From Larkinella knui (GTDB lineage Bacteria; Bacteroidota; Bacteroidia; Cytophagales; Spirosomataceae): a stretch of 64,000 nt of DNA. Below are positions 17,397 to 25,562 of this stretch, piece by piece. Under the pieces are notes generated by a model. That model searched no databases and was not told the DNA's origin. It saw only the letters and a list, made by a program, of their open reading frames with translations. The DNA is taken from NCBI RefSeq assembly GCF_003858645.1, contig NZ_RQJP01000005.1:248001-312000 (forward strand). The letters run 5' to 3'. Made by a program: the position numbers and the translations under genes. The number at the start of each line of letters is the position of its first letter. The stretch's first letter is position 1.

Positions 17397-20012
17397 ATGA
17401 CCAAACCACCCCGACTCGCCGACCAACTGCTCGAATTTTTCTGCGCTCCCCACCGGCTGGAGGAGGTGCAGGGCGACTTGTACGAGGAGTTTGCGTATCA
17501 GGTTCGGCGGGTGGGCGAACGGCGGGCCCGGGGCCGGTATTGGTGGAGCGTGCTGGGGTTTCTGAAACCGTTCGCGATCAAACGAAAACAGACGGTATTG
17601 CGTCCCAATGAACATTTAACAACGAATGCAATGAACCCAACGATGATCAGTAACTATTTCAAAATTGCCCGGCGGAACCTGGTTCGCAACAAAGCGTTTT
17701 CGGCCATCAATATGGTGGGGCTCGGATTGGGCATGGCGTGCAGTCTGCTCATTCTGCTGTGGGTGCAGGACGAACGCAGCGTCGACGGGTTTCACGCCAA
17801 TGGCAACCGGCTTTTTCAGATTTATGAGCGCGGGTATTACGACGGCAAAGTAGAGGCAGCGTATGAAACCCAGGGACTGCTGGCGGAGGAATTAAAACGG
17901 GTGATTCCCGACGTTGAATTGGCCAGCGGTCTGGAGCGGAGCCGAACCGTCACCCTGGAAGCGGGCGCGAAAGTGAGCAAAGCCGACGGGTCGTTTGCCG
18001 GGGCCGATTTCTTCCGCATGTTCAGTTATCCGCTGGTGCAGGGAACGCCCGAAACGGCATTGACGACGCCGGAAGGCGTTGCCATTTCCCGAAAAATAGC
18101 GGAACTGTTTTTTGGAACGCCCGAAAAAGCCCTGGGTAAATCGATTCGCTACGAAAACCGCGACGATCTGATGGTAACGGCGGTTTTTGAGAATCTGCCC
18201 GCCAATTCGTCGCAGCAATTTGACTTTTTGCGAAGCTGGAAGGCGTATGTGAAAGAAAATCAGTGGGTTCATAACTGGTCAAATACAAGCCCTGAAACGC
18301 TCGTGCAACTTCGTCCGGGGGCCGACCCGGCAAAAGTCGAAGCCAAAATCAAGGATTTTATTTACCAGTACATACCCAAAACCAAAGGATCGCGCACCGA
18401 ACTTGCCTTACAACCCTATCCCGAAAAGTACCTGAATGCCACGTTTAAAAACGGCCAGGTCGACGGCGGGCGCATCGGATACGTCCGGCTTTTCAGTCTC
18501 GTGGCGGTTTTTATTCTGCTCATTGCCTGCATCAATTTCATGAATCTGGCCACGGCCCGGTCCACCCGGCGGGCGAAGGAAGTGGGCGTGCGGAAGGTCG
18601 TCGGAGCGGTTCGGTCCGCCTTGATCGGGCAGTTTATGGGAGAGGCCGTTTTGCTGGCGTTTTTCTCGGGTATCCTCGCGGTTTCGCTGGTGTTGATTCT
18701 CCTGCCCGCCTTCAACGCGCTGACCGGCAAGCAGTTGGTTCTGCCGGTCGGGCAGCCGGTTTTTTGGGCCAGTCTGGTCGCCTTGCTGGTCCTGACCGGC
18801 TTGGTATCGGGGAGTTATCCGGCCCTGTTTCTGTCGTCGATGAACCCAATCCGGGCCTTGAAAGGGCGCATCCTGTCGTCGGGATCGGGCGTGACGTTTT
18901 TCCGGAAAACTCTGGTGGTTTTTCAGTTTTCGCTCTCCCTTATTCTCATTGTGGGCATGATCGTGATTTACCGGCAGATGGGCTATATCCAGTCGAAAAA
19001 TATCGGGTATGATCGCGAAAACCTGCTGTATGTTCCATTAGAGGGCGAACTGGTCAAAAAATACAATCTGTTCAAGGAACAGGCGGGTCAACTGCCGGGC
19101 ATCCGGACCATTTCGAGAATGAAAGAATCGCCGACCGTGATTGGCCACCACGTGGGTGACATCAGCTGGGTTGGCAAAGAGCCCAGTCTGTCCGTACCGT
19201 TCGCCGATGCCGTGGTGGGGTTTGATTTCCTGAAAACCATGAACCTGAAACTCGCCGAAGGCCGTGATTTCTCCCGGGAATTCGGCACCGATTCGCTCAG
19301 CTTTATGGTCAATGAAGCGGCTGTAAAGAAAATTGGCTATAAAAACCCGATTGGGCAGCCGATGTGGTGGGGAAACCGGCAGGGTAAAATTATTGGCGTG
19401 CTGAAAGATTTCCACTTCACTTCCATGCACCAGGCCATCGAACCGCTGATTGTCCGGCTGGATGAAAACACAAAATGGGGCAGTATTCTGGTTCGGACGG
19501 AAGCCGGCAAAACCAAAGAAGCCCTGGCCAGTCTGGAAAAAATCTGCAAAGAACTGAATCCCAATTTTCCGTTTACCTACCAGTTTTCGGATCAGGAATA
19601 CGCCAAATTGTACAACAGTGAGCAGGTGGTCAGCCAGTTGGCCAATGCCTTTGCGTTTCTGGCCATTTTCATTTCCTGTCTGGGCTTGTTTGGGCTGGCG
19701 GCTTTTACCGCCGAACAGCGCACCAAAGAAATTGGCGTCCGCAAGGTGCTGGGAGCCTCGGTTCCCAGTATCGTGGCGCTGCTGTCGGCCAACTTCCTGA
19801 AACCGGTCGCCATTGCCATGCTCATTGCCTTTCCAATTGCCGGGTATGCCATGAACCGGTGGTTACAGGGCTTTGCCTACCAGATCAGGATCGAATGGTG
19901 GATGTTCGCGGTGGCGGGTTTGCTGACGGTGGGAATTGCCCTGTTGACGGTCAGTTTCCAAAGCATCAAAGCCGCCCTGATGAATCCGGTCCGCTCCCTG
20001 CGTTCGGAATGA
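17397..20012 (+). CDS. Prefix-domain (type I) ABC transporter permease, array gene 6
   Basis: 871 residues from the ATG at 17397 (MTKPPRLADQLL); the longer frame from 17298 would run into PadR-1. Residues 1-60 are a cytoplasmic 'permease prefix domain 2' with APHRLEEVQGDLYEEF and RGRYWWSVLGF. A linker leads to an internal Met83 (MISNYFKIARRNL) where the canonical permease begins. FtsX 1 begins near residue 370 (NLATARSTRRAKEVGVRKVVGA), and FtsX 2 has EQRTKEIGVRKVLGAS. It ends MNPVRSLRSE. Class alpha body, closest to 25563 and 11645. First permease behind PadR-1. Confidence 0.92.
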   Translation: MTKPPRLADQLLEFFCAPHRLEEVQGDLYEEFAYQVRRVGERRARGRYWWSVLGFLKPFAIKRKQTVLRPNEHLTTNAMNPTMISNYFKIARRNLVRNKAFSAINMVGLGLGMACSLLILLWVQDERSVDGFHANGNRLFQIYERGYYDGKVEAAYETQGLLAEELKRVIPDVELASGLERSRTVTLEAGAKVSKADGSFAGADFFRMFSYPLVQGTPETALTTPEGVAISRKIAELFFGTPEKALGKSIRYENRDDLMVTAVFENLPANSSQQFDFLRSWKAYVKENQWVHNWSNTSPETLVQLRPGADPAKVEAKIKDFIYQYIPKTKGSRTELALQPYPEKYLNATFKNGQVDGGRIGYVRLFSLVAVFILLIACINFMNLATARSTRRAKEVGVRKVVGAVRSALIGQFMGEAVLLAFFSGILAVSLVLILLPAFNALTGKQLVLPVGQPVFWASLVALLVLTGLVSGSYPALFLSSMNPIRALKGRILSSGSGVTFFRKTLVVFQFSLSLILIVGMIVIYRQMGYIQSKNIGYDRENLLYVPLEGELVKKYNLFKEQAGQLPGIRTISRMKESPTVIGHHVGDISWVGKEPSLSVPFADAVVGFDFLKTMNLKLAEGRDFSREFGTDSLSFMVNEAAVKKIGYKNPIGQPMWWGNRQGKIIGVLKDFHFTSMHQAIEPLIVRLDENTKWGSILVRTEAGKTKEALASLEKICKELNPNFPFTYQFSDQEYAKLYNSEQVVSQLANAFAFLAIFISCLGLFGLAAFTAEQRTKEIGVRKVLGASVPSIVALLSANFLKPVAIAMLIAFPIAGYAMNRWLQGFAYQIRIEWWMFAVAGLLTVGIALLTVSFQSIKAALMNPVRSLRSE

Positions 20013-20019
20013 AGAATTT

Positions 20020-20080
20020 AGAGTTAAGAATGAAGAGTGAAGAGTTAGCTGACGCATTTTTTAACTCATAACTCTTAACT
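20020..20080. repeat. Intergenic repeat, GTTAAGAGT family with GCTGACGCA core
   Basis: AGAGTTAAGAATGAAG-type units face TAACTCATAACTCTTAACT. The 22 bases at 20046-20067, which include GCTGACGCATTTTTT, recur exactly at 28201-28222. Confidence 0.7.
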
Positions 20081-20087
20081 AAAAAAG

Positions 20088-22712
20088 ATGAAACCGCCCC
20101 AACTCGCCGACCGTCTGCTCACGTTCTTCTGCGCTCCCCACCGGCTGGAGGAGGTGCAGGGCGATCTGCATGAGGAGTTTGCGTACCAGGTTCGGCGGGT
20201 GGGTGAACGGCGGGCGAGGGGACGGTATTGGTGGGATGTGCTGGGATTTATACTGTCGTTTGCGACGGGAAAAAGGTCAAGAGAATATTCAACAATAGAT
20301 CGAACGAACCCGATGATGATCCGGAATTACTTCAAAATTGCCTGGCGAAACCTGCTTCGGTACCGTCTCAACAGCACGCTTACAATCACTGGACTGGCGT
20401 TGGGCCTGGCGTGCGGTTTGCTCATTATCCTGCACGTAAAAGAAGAACTGCGTTACGATAAGGGGTTTGCGAAAGCCGACCGCATTTACCGGATTAATTC
20501 GGAGAACATCGGCGAAAAAAGCCGGCGGTGGGCGGCTACTTCGCCCATTCTGGGGATCGAAATGAAACAGGCGATTCCCGCCATTCAAACCGTCGTCCGG
20601 TTTCACCGCCCGTATCCGGACCGGGTATTCAGCTATACGCCAGCGGGCCATGAACCCCGGCAATTTGAAGAGAAAAAGGGGTTTTATGCCGATTCAACCG
20701 CAGTGGATGTCTTTGACCTGCCGTTTGTGAAGGGCGATCGGCGAACGGCTTTGAAACAGCAGAACGCCATTGTGCTGACCGAGGCAATGGCCAAAAAATA
20801 CTTCGGCAACGACGAACCGCTGGGCAAGCTTATCCAGGACGATCTGGACAAACGACCGTTGACCGTGACGGGGGTGGTCAGCGACTTTCCCTTCCCGACG
20901 CACCTGCAATTCGACTACCTCATTTCGATGACCACGTATGCCGATAAAGAGTCGCTGACAAACCGGGGCTGGTCCGGATTTTATAATTACGTGCTGTTGA
21001 ACAGCCAGGTGTCGCGTTCGGACGTTGAGCAGCGGATTCCGGAATTTATGGTGAAGTTCTACGAAGCCAAAGGCGAAAACCGGAACGAAATTCTGGCCAC
21101 CCGAAAGACGCACCTTCAGCCGATTACGGAGATTCATCTGCACTCGAAGCTGGAAAAGGAAATGGGGCCCAACGGTGACATTCTGTACGTGTACGTGTTC
21201 TCGGTAGCGGCTTTGTTTATTCTGCTGGTAGCGTCCGTCAACTTCATCAACATGGCTACGGCTCAGGCTTTCAACCGGATGAAGGAAGTGGGCGTGCGGA
21301 AAGTTCTCGGTGCCCGCAAAGAGCAGTTACTGAAACAGTTTCTGGGCGAATCCTTCCTGCTGACGCTGACAGCCTCGGTCGTGGCCCTTCTGGTGTTTTG
21401 GGTGGCCATTCCATTTTACAATGAATTTACGGCCAAAAACCTGCATTTCAGCCAGTTGGTCACGCCTTCCAACGGCCTGATCATGCTCCTTCTGGCGGGC
21501 CTGATCAGTCTGGTGGCCGGTCTGTATCCCGCGTGGTTTATTTCCGGTTTTGAACCGGTTACGTCCCTGAAAGGCAATAGAAGCCCGGTTTCGTCGGTGA
21601 CCCTGGTGCGGAAAGGGCTGATTGTGTTTCAGTTTGCCGTCTCGGTTTTCATGATTTTCAGTACCATCGTGGTATACCGGCAAATGCGGTTTTTCCAGAA
21701 CAAGAAGCTCGGCTTCGATCAGGAACAGGTGGTAGCCGTCAAACTCTACGGACGGGAAATGCACGAAAAAAGGAATACCATCGAAAATGAGTTGTTGAAA
21801 AATCCGGCCATTACGGATGTGGCGCTGATTTCGGTTTTGCCGGGTGACCGGTTTAGCACGGATATGATCACCCCAGTGGGAAAAGCCGGAGATGCGAGTC
21901 AGATGCGGTTTATGTGGGCCGATGAACATACGCTCCCCGTGTTGAAAATTGGTCTGAAAACCGGCCGGAATTTTGTTCGGAAAACCAACAACGCGCACTT
22001 CCCCATTATCCTGAACGAAGCGGCTGTGAAAGCCCTGAAGCTGACGGAGCCCATCGGACAGAAACTAGTATCCTACGGCGATACGGGGGAGGTCGTGGGG
22101 GTGGTCAACGATTTTCATTTTGCTTCGCTGCATACCGCCGTCGAACCGCTGGTGGTGGTTCAGTATCCGGATCAGGCGAACTACTTCTTACTGAAAATAC
22201 ACGGCGATAAGCTGCCCGAAACGGTGCAGTTTGCCCGCTCTACGCTGTCCCGGCTTTCCCCCGAAAGTCTGTTCAGCTATACGTTTCTGGACGAAAAACT
22301 GGCCCGGCTCTACGATTCGGAACAGCGCGTGGGCCATGTGCTGAACGTCTTTGCGGTTTTTGCCATTTTCATTTCCTGCCTGGGGCTTTTCAGTTTATCG
22401 GCCTACGCGGCTCAACTGCGAACCAAAGAAGTGGGCATTCGGAAGGTGCTGGGGGCCACGGTTTCGGGCGTTGTCATTTTGCTTTCCAAAGACTTCCTCC
22501 GGCTGGTGGTCATCGCAACGCTGCTGGCTTCACCGCTGGCCTGGTGGGCGATGGGGCAATGGCTGAACGGCTTTGCCTACGCGATTGAGATGGAGTGGTG
22601 GATGTTGGCGCTGACGGGCGTGCTGACCGTCGCAGTGGCTGTTTTGACCATCAGTTTCCAGAGCATCAAAGCCGCCCTGATGAATCCGGTAAAAAGTCTG
22701 AAAAGCGAATAA
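20088..22712 (+). CDS. Prefix-domain (type I) ABC transporter permease, array gene 7
   Basis: 874 residues. The prefix gives a clean register: A16 P17 H18, then L20-E-E-V-Q-G-D-L27, V35, G39-E-R, R46-Y47 and LGF 52-54. The permease begins at Met77 (MIRNYFKIAWRNL). FtsX 1, near residue 375, is distinctive: SVNFINMATAQAFNRMKEVG and VRKVLGARKEQLLKQF. FtsX 2 has AQLRTKEVGIRKVLGAT instead of AEQRTKEIG. It ends MNPVKSLKSE. The body matches none of the other classes closely, so it is a singleton within the array. Confidence 0.92.
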   Translation: MKPPQLADRLLTFFCAPHRLEEVQGDLHEEFAYQVRRVGERRARGRYWWDVLGFILSFATGKRSREYSTIDRTNPMMIRNYFKIAWRNLLRYRLNSTLTITGLALGLACGLLIILHVKEELRYDKGFAKADRIYRINSENIGEKSRRWAATSPILGIEMKQAIPAIQTVVRFHRPYPDRVFSYTPAGHEPRQFEEKKGFYADSTAVDVFDLPFVKGDRRTALKQQNAIVLTEAMAKKYFGNDEPLGKLIQDDLDKRPLTVTGVVSDFPFPTHLQFDYLISMTTYADKESLTNRGWSGFYNYVLLNSQVSRSDVEQRIPEFMVKFYEAKGENRNEILATRKTHLQPITEIHLHSKLEKEMGPNGDILYVYVFSVAALFILLVASVNFINMATAQAFNRMKEVGVRKVLGARKEQLLKQFLGESFLLTLTASVVALLVFWVAIPFYNEFTAKNLHFSQLVTPSNGLIMLLLAGLISLVAGLYPAWFISGFEPVTSLKGNRSPVSSVTLVRKGLIVFQFAVSVFMIFSTIVVYRQMRFFQNKKLGFDQEQVVAVKLYGREMHEKRNTIENELLKNPAITDVALISVLPGDRFSTDMITPVGKAGDASQMRFMWADEHTLPVLKIGLKTGRNFVRKTNNAHFPIILNEAAVKALKLTEPIGQKLVSYGDTGEVVGVVNDFHFASLHTAVEPLVVVQYPDQANYFLLKIHGDKLPETVQFARSTLSRLSPESLFSYTFLDEKLARLYDSEQRVGHVLNVFAVFAIFISCLGLFSLSAYAAQLRTKEVGIRKVLGATVSGVVILLSKDFLRLVVIATLLASPLAWWAMGQWLNGFAYAIEMEWWMLALTGVLTVAVAVLTISFQSIKAALMNPVKSLKSE

Positions 22713-22721
22713 TGAAGAGAT

Positions 22722-22810
22722 GATGGAACGCGGATTGAACAGATTGGACAGATCAAAACGGATTTTAATCGGTGCGAATCCGTTTAATCCGCTCAATCCG
22801 TGTTCCCATC
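22722..22810. repeat. Intergenic inverted repeat, CGGATTGA family, copy 2
   Basis: GATGGAACGCGGATTGA from 22722 pairs with TCAATCCGTGTTCCCATC ending at 22810. The interior has nested CGGATT/AATCCG units. Confidence 0.75.
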
Positions 22811-22832
22811 TTATTCGATAGCAAAAAGCACG

Positions 22833-25454
22833 ATGAAACCGCCCCGTTTAGCTGACCGCCTGCTCCAACTCGTCTGCGCTCCCCACCGGCTGGAGGAGGT
22901 GCAGGGTGATTTGCACGAGGAGTTTGCCTGGCAGGTGAAAAGTCTGGGGCTACGGCGGGCCCGCTGGCGGTATTGGCGGGAGGTGCTGGGATTTTTCAAG
23001 CCATTTGCCGTAAAGCGTAAACCAAAAGACGATTCGTCAACCCTTTTAGTAAGATCGGATATGATTCAGAATTATTTCAAAATTGCCCGCCGAAATCTGG
23101 TTAAAAACCAGACCTACGCCTTTATTAACGTGACCGGGCTGGCGTTGGGCATAGGTGCCGCGCTGCTGATTTTTGCGCTCGTTCGCTACCATTATACCAT
23201 TGATAAACACCATCAGAAATACAATGCCATTTACCGGGTGACCACGGAGTTTGTTACGCCCGAAGGCCATTTTAATGCAACCGGCGTGCCTTATGAACTG
23301 GGGAAAGCCCTGAAGAACGACCATCCGGATATTGAAAATCTGGCGATGATCGAGCTCTATCGGGACCCCTTAGTCGCTATTCCCGCAGCCAGTGGACCCG
23401 ACCGGAAATTCAAGGAAGCTCACCGCGTGGGCGCCTTCGTGCAGCCGTCGTATTTCAAAATTTTCGATTACCAATGGCTGGCGGGCGGTCCGACGGAACT
23501 GGCGCAACCCAACACCGTGGTTCTGAGTGCTGAAAATGCCACCAAGTATTTTGGGACGACGCAGGTCATCGGTAAGATCCTCAAAATCAATGCAACGCTG
23601 AATGCCCGGATCGTTGGCGTGTTTACCGACTACCGGGATAATACCGACTTCGCCTATCCCATCATGGTATCCTGGGCCAGTCTGCCCGAATTTCATGGTC
23701 GCCCGCTCAACGACGGTTTTGACAATATTGACAGCAGTGTTCAGTGCTTTGTGAGCCTGGACAACCACTTTACGAAAGCCGACTGGGACCGGCAGATGCT
23801 GGCTTTTGTGAAAAAATACAAACCGCACGGCATCAAGGATACCCGGTTTCCGATGCAGCCCCTACGCGACATTCATTTCTCGACCGAAACCGGGGGCGTC
23901 AGTTCGGGGCTGATCTGGTCGTTGTTTGCCATCGGCGTTTTTCTGCTCATCACGGCCAGTATCAACTTTGTCAATCTGGCCACGGCGCAGGCCCTGAACC
24001 GATCCCGGGAGGTGGGCGTTCGGAAAGTGCTGGGCAGTACGCGGACCCAGTTGTTCTGGCAATTCATTGGCGAAACCGCCTTGCTAACCCTCACCGCCAC
24101 GGCCGTTGCGCTCCTGTTTTTTCAACTCGGTCAGCAATTGGCAAAGGAATATTTACACGGGGTGTTCCGGTTTACATTCTACTACGATCCATCCGTCATT
24201 GGCTGGCTGGTGCTCATCGTGATTGGGGTCATTTTCCTGTCCGGTTTTTATCCCGCCCTGGTTCTGACGGGCTTCAAACCGGCGTTGGCTCTGGCCGGGC
24301 GAATCACCTCCCGGCAGGTGGGCGGTTTTTCCATCCGCCGGAGTCTGGTCGTTACTCAGTTTGCGATTTCACAGATGCTGATTGTGGGCATGATCGTGGT
24401 GGCCAGCCAGTTGCAGTACATCCAGACGAAAGATCTCGGTTTTCGGCAAAAAGCCATTCTAACGGTTCGGTTGCCTGCTTCGCCCAAGCAGGATCTCGGC
24501 AAAATGGAGGACTTCCGCCACCGGGCTATGGCCATTCCCGAGGTCGAAAAATTGAGTTATTCCATGAGCGGACCGCCCCAGACGGGCTGGATCAGCCAGA
24601 CGTTTATCAAATTCGATACCCGGCCCGAACCGGAAAAATTTACGCCCCAGCAAAAACATATCGATGCCGCTTACGTCGATGTGTACGGGTTGAAACTGCT
24701 GGCCGGTCGGAATCTGCAGCCTTCGGATACGTCGCGGGAAGCGTTGGTCAATGAAACCTTCGTCAAACAGTTGGGAATTCGGAATCCGGCTCAGGTGCTG
24801 GGCAAAATCCTGCATGCGTCCGGGAACCTGGAAATCGTGGGCGTGGTGAAAGACTTCAACGAACGCGATCTGAAAAGTGGAATTTATCCGCTTTTTATGA
24901 CCACCCGGGCGACCAATTATTATTACGCCAGTCTGCAATTGCACAACGGCAATTTTGAGCGGGTCATCCGCCAGCTGGAAAAAGACTATAACCAGATCTA
25001 TCCGGACAGTTATTTCACCGCGCAATTCGTCGATGAGCAATTGCAGGAAAACTACGTTCAGGAACAAACGATGGCCAAACTGGTCAATTTCTTCGCCGGT
25101 ATTGCGGTGGTAATCGGCTGTCTGGGTCTTTACGGGCTGGTGTTGTTTATGGCCGCTCAGAAAACGAAGGAAATTGGGGTTCGCAAGGTGCTGGGTGCCA
25201 GCATCGGCAACATCCTGTGGCTGTTTGGCAAGGAGTTCGCCCGGCTCATTGCCGTGGCTTTCATCGTCGCGACGCCGGTGGCCTGGTGGGTGATGACGAA
25301 CTGGTTGCAGGATTTTACCTACAAGATCGACATCACGCCCGGTATTTTCGGAATCGCGCTGCTGGCAACGGTGATCGTGGCCGCCCTAACGGTCAGTTTC
25401 CAAAGCATCAAAGCCGCCCTGATGAATCCGGTAACCTCCCTGCGTTCGGAATAA
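22833..25454 (+). CDS. Prefix-domain (type I) ABC transporter permease, array gene 8
   Basis: 873 residues from the ATG at 22833 (MKPPRLADRLLQLVCAPHRL). The longer frame from 22800 starts inside the hairpin repeat. The prefix is the AWQVKSLGLRRARWRYWREV variant. The permease starts at Met77 (MIQNYFKIARRNL). FtsX 1 begins near residue 368 with SINFVNLATAQALNRSREVG and RKVLGSTRTQLFWQF. FtsX 2 has AQKTKEIGVRKVLGAS and the protein ends MNPVTSLRSE. Class beta body joined to a type I prefix; its nearest unprefixed relatives are 3405 and 5964. Confidence 0.92.
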   Translation: MKPPRLADRLLQLVCAPHRLEEVQGDLHEEFAWQVKSLGLRRARWRYWREVLGFFKPFAVKRKPKDDSSTLLVRSDMIQNYFKIARRNLVKNQTYAFINVTGLALGIGAALLIFALVRYHYTIDKHHQKYNAIYRVTTEFVTPEGHFNATGVPYELGKALKNDHPDIENLAMIELYRDPLVAIPAASGPDRKFKEAHRVGAFVQPSYFKIFDYQWLAGGPTELAQPNTVVLSAENATKYFGTTQVIGKILKINATLNARIVGVFTDYRDNTDFAYPIMVSWASLPEFHGRPLNDGFDNIDSSVQCFVSLDNHFTKADWDRQMLAFVKKYKPHGIKDTRFPMQPLRDIHFSTETGGVSSGLIWSLFAIGVFLLITASINFVNLATAQALNRSREVGVRKVLGSTRTQLFWQFIGETALLTLTATAVALLFFQLGQQLAKEYLHGVFRFTFYYDPSVIGWLVLIVIGVIFLSGFYPALVLTGFKPALALAGRITSRQVGGFSIRRSLVVTQFAISQMLIVGMIVVASQLQYIQTKDLGFRQKAILTVRLPASPKQDLGKMEDFRHRAMAIPEVEKLSYSMSGPPQTGWISQTFIKFDTRPEPEKFTPQQKHIDAAYVDVYGLKLLAGRNLQPSDTSREALVNETFVKQLGIRNPAQVLGKILHASGNLEIVGVVKDFNERDLKSGIYPLFMTTRATNYYYASLQLHNGNFERVIRQLEKDYNQIYPDSYFTAQFVDEQLQENYVQEQTMAKLVNFFAGIAVVIGCLGLYGLVLFMAAQKTKEIGVRKVLGASIGNILWLFGKEFARLIAVAFIVATPVAWWVMTNWLQDFTYKIDITPGIFGIALLATVIVAALTVSFQSIKAALMNPVTSLRSE

Positions 25455-25458
25455 GTAG

Positions 25459-25556
25459 GAGTTAAAAGTTAAGAGTTAAGCGTTATGAACGACCCGTCAA
25501 TGATTGGCAATGCTACTTTTCCGACCTCTTCATTCTTCACTCATAACTCTTAACTA
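25459..25556. repeat. Intergenic repeat, GTTAAGAGT family with CAATGATTGGCAATGCTAC core, copy 1
   Basis: GAGTTAAAAGTTAAGAGTTAAG and its inverted counterparts flank a 34-bp core at 25491-25524 that includes CAATGATTGGCAATGCTAC. The same core lies at 42318-42351, 45061-45094 and 47776-47809. Confidence 0.8.
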
Positions 25557-25562
25557 AAAGAG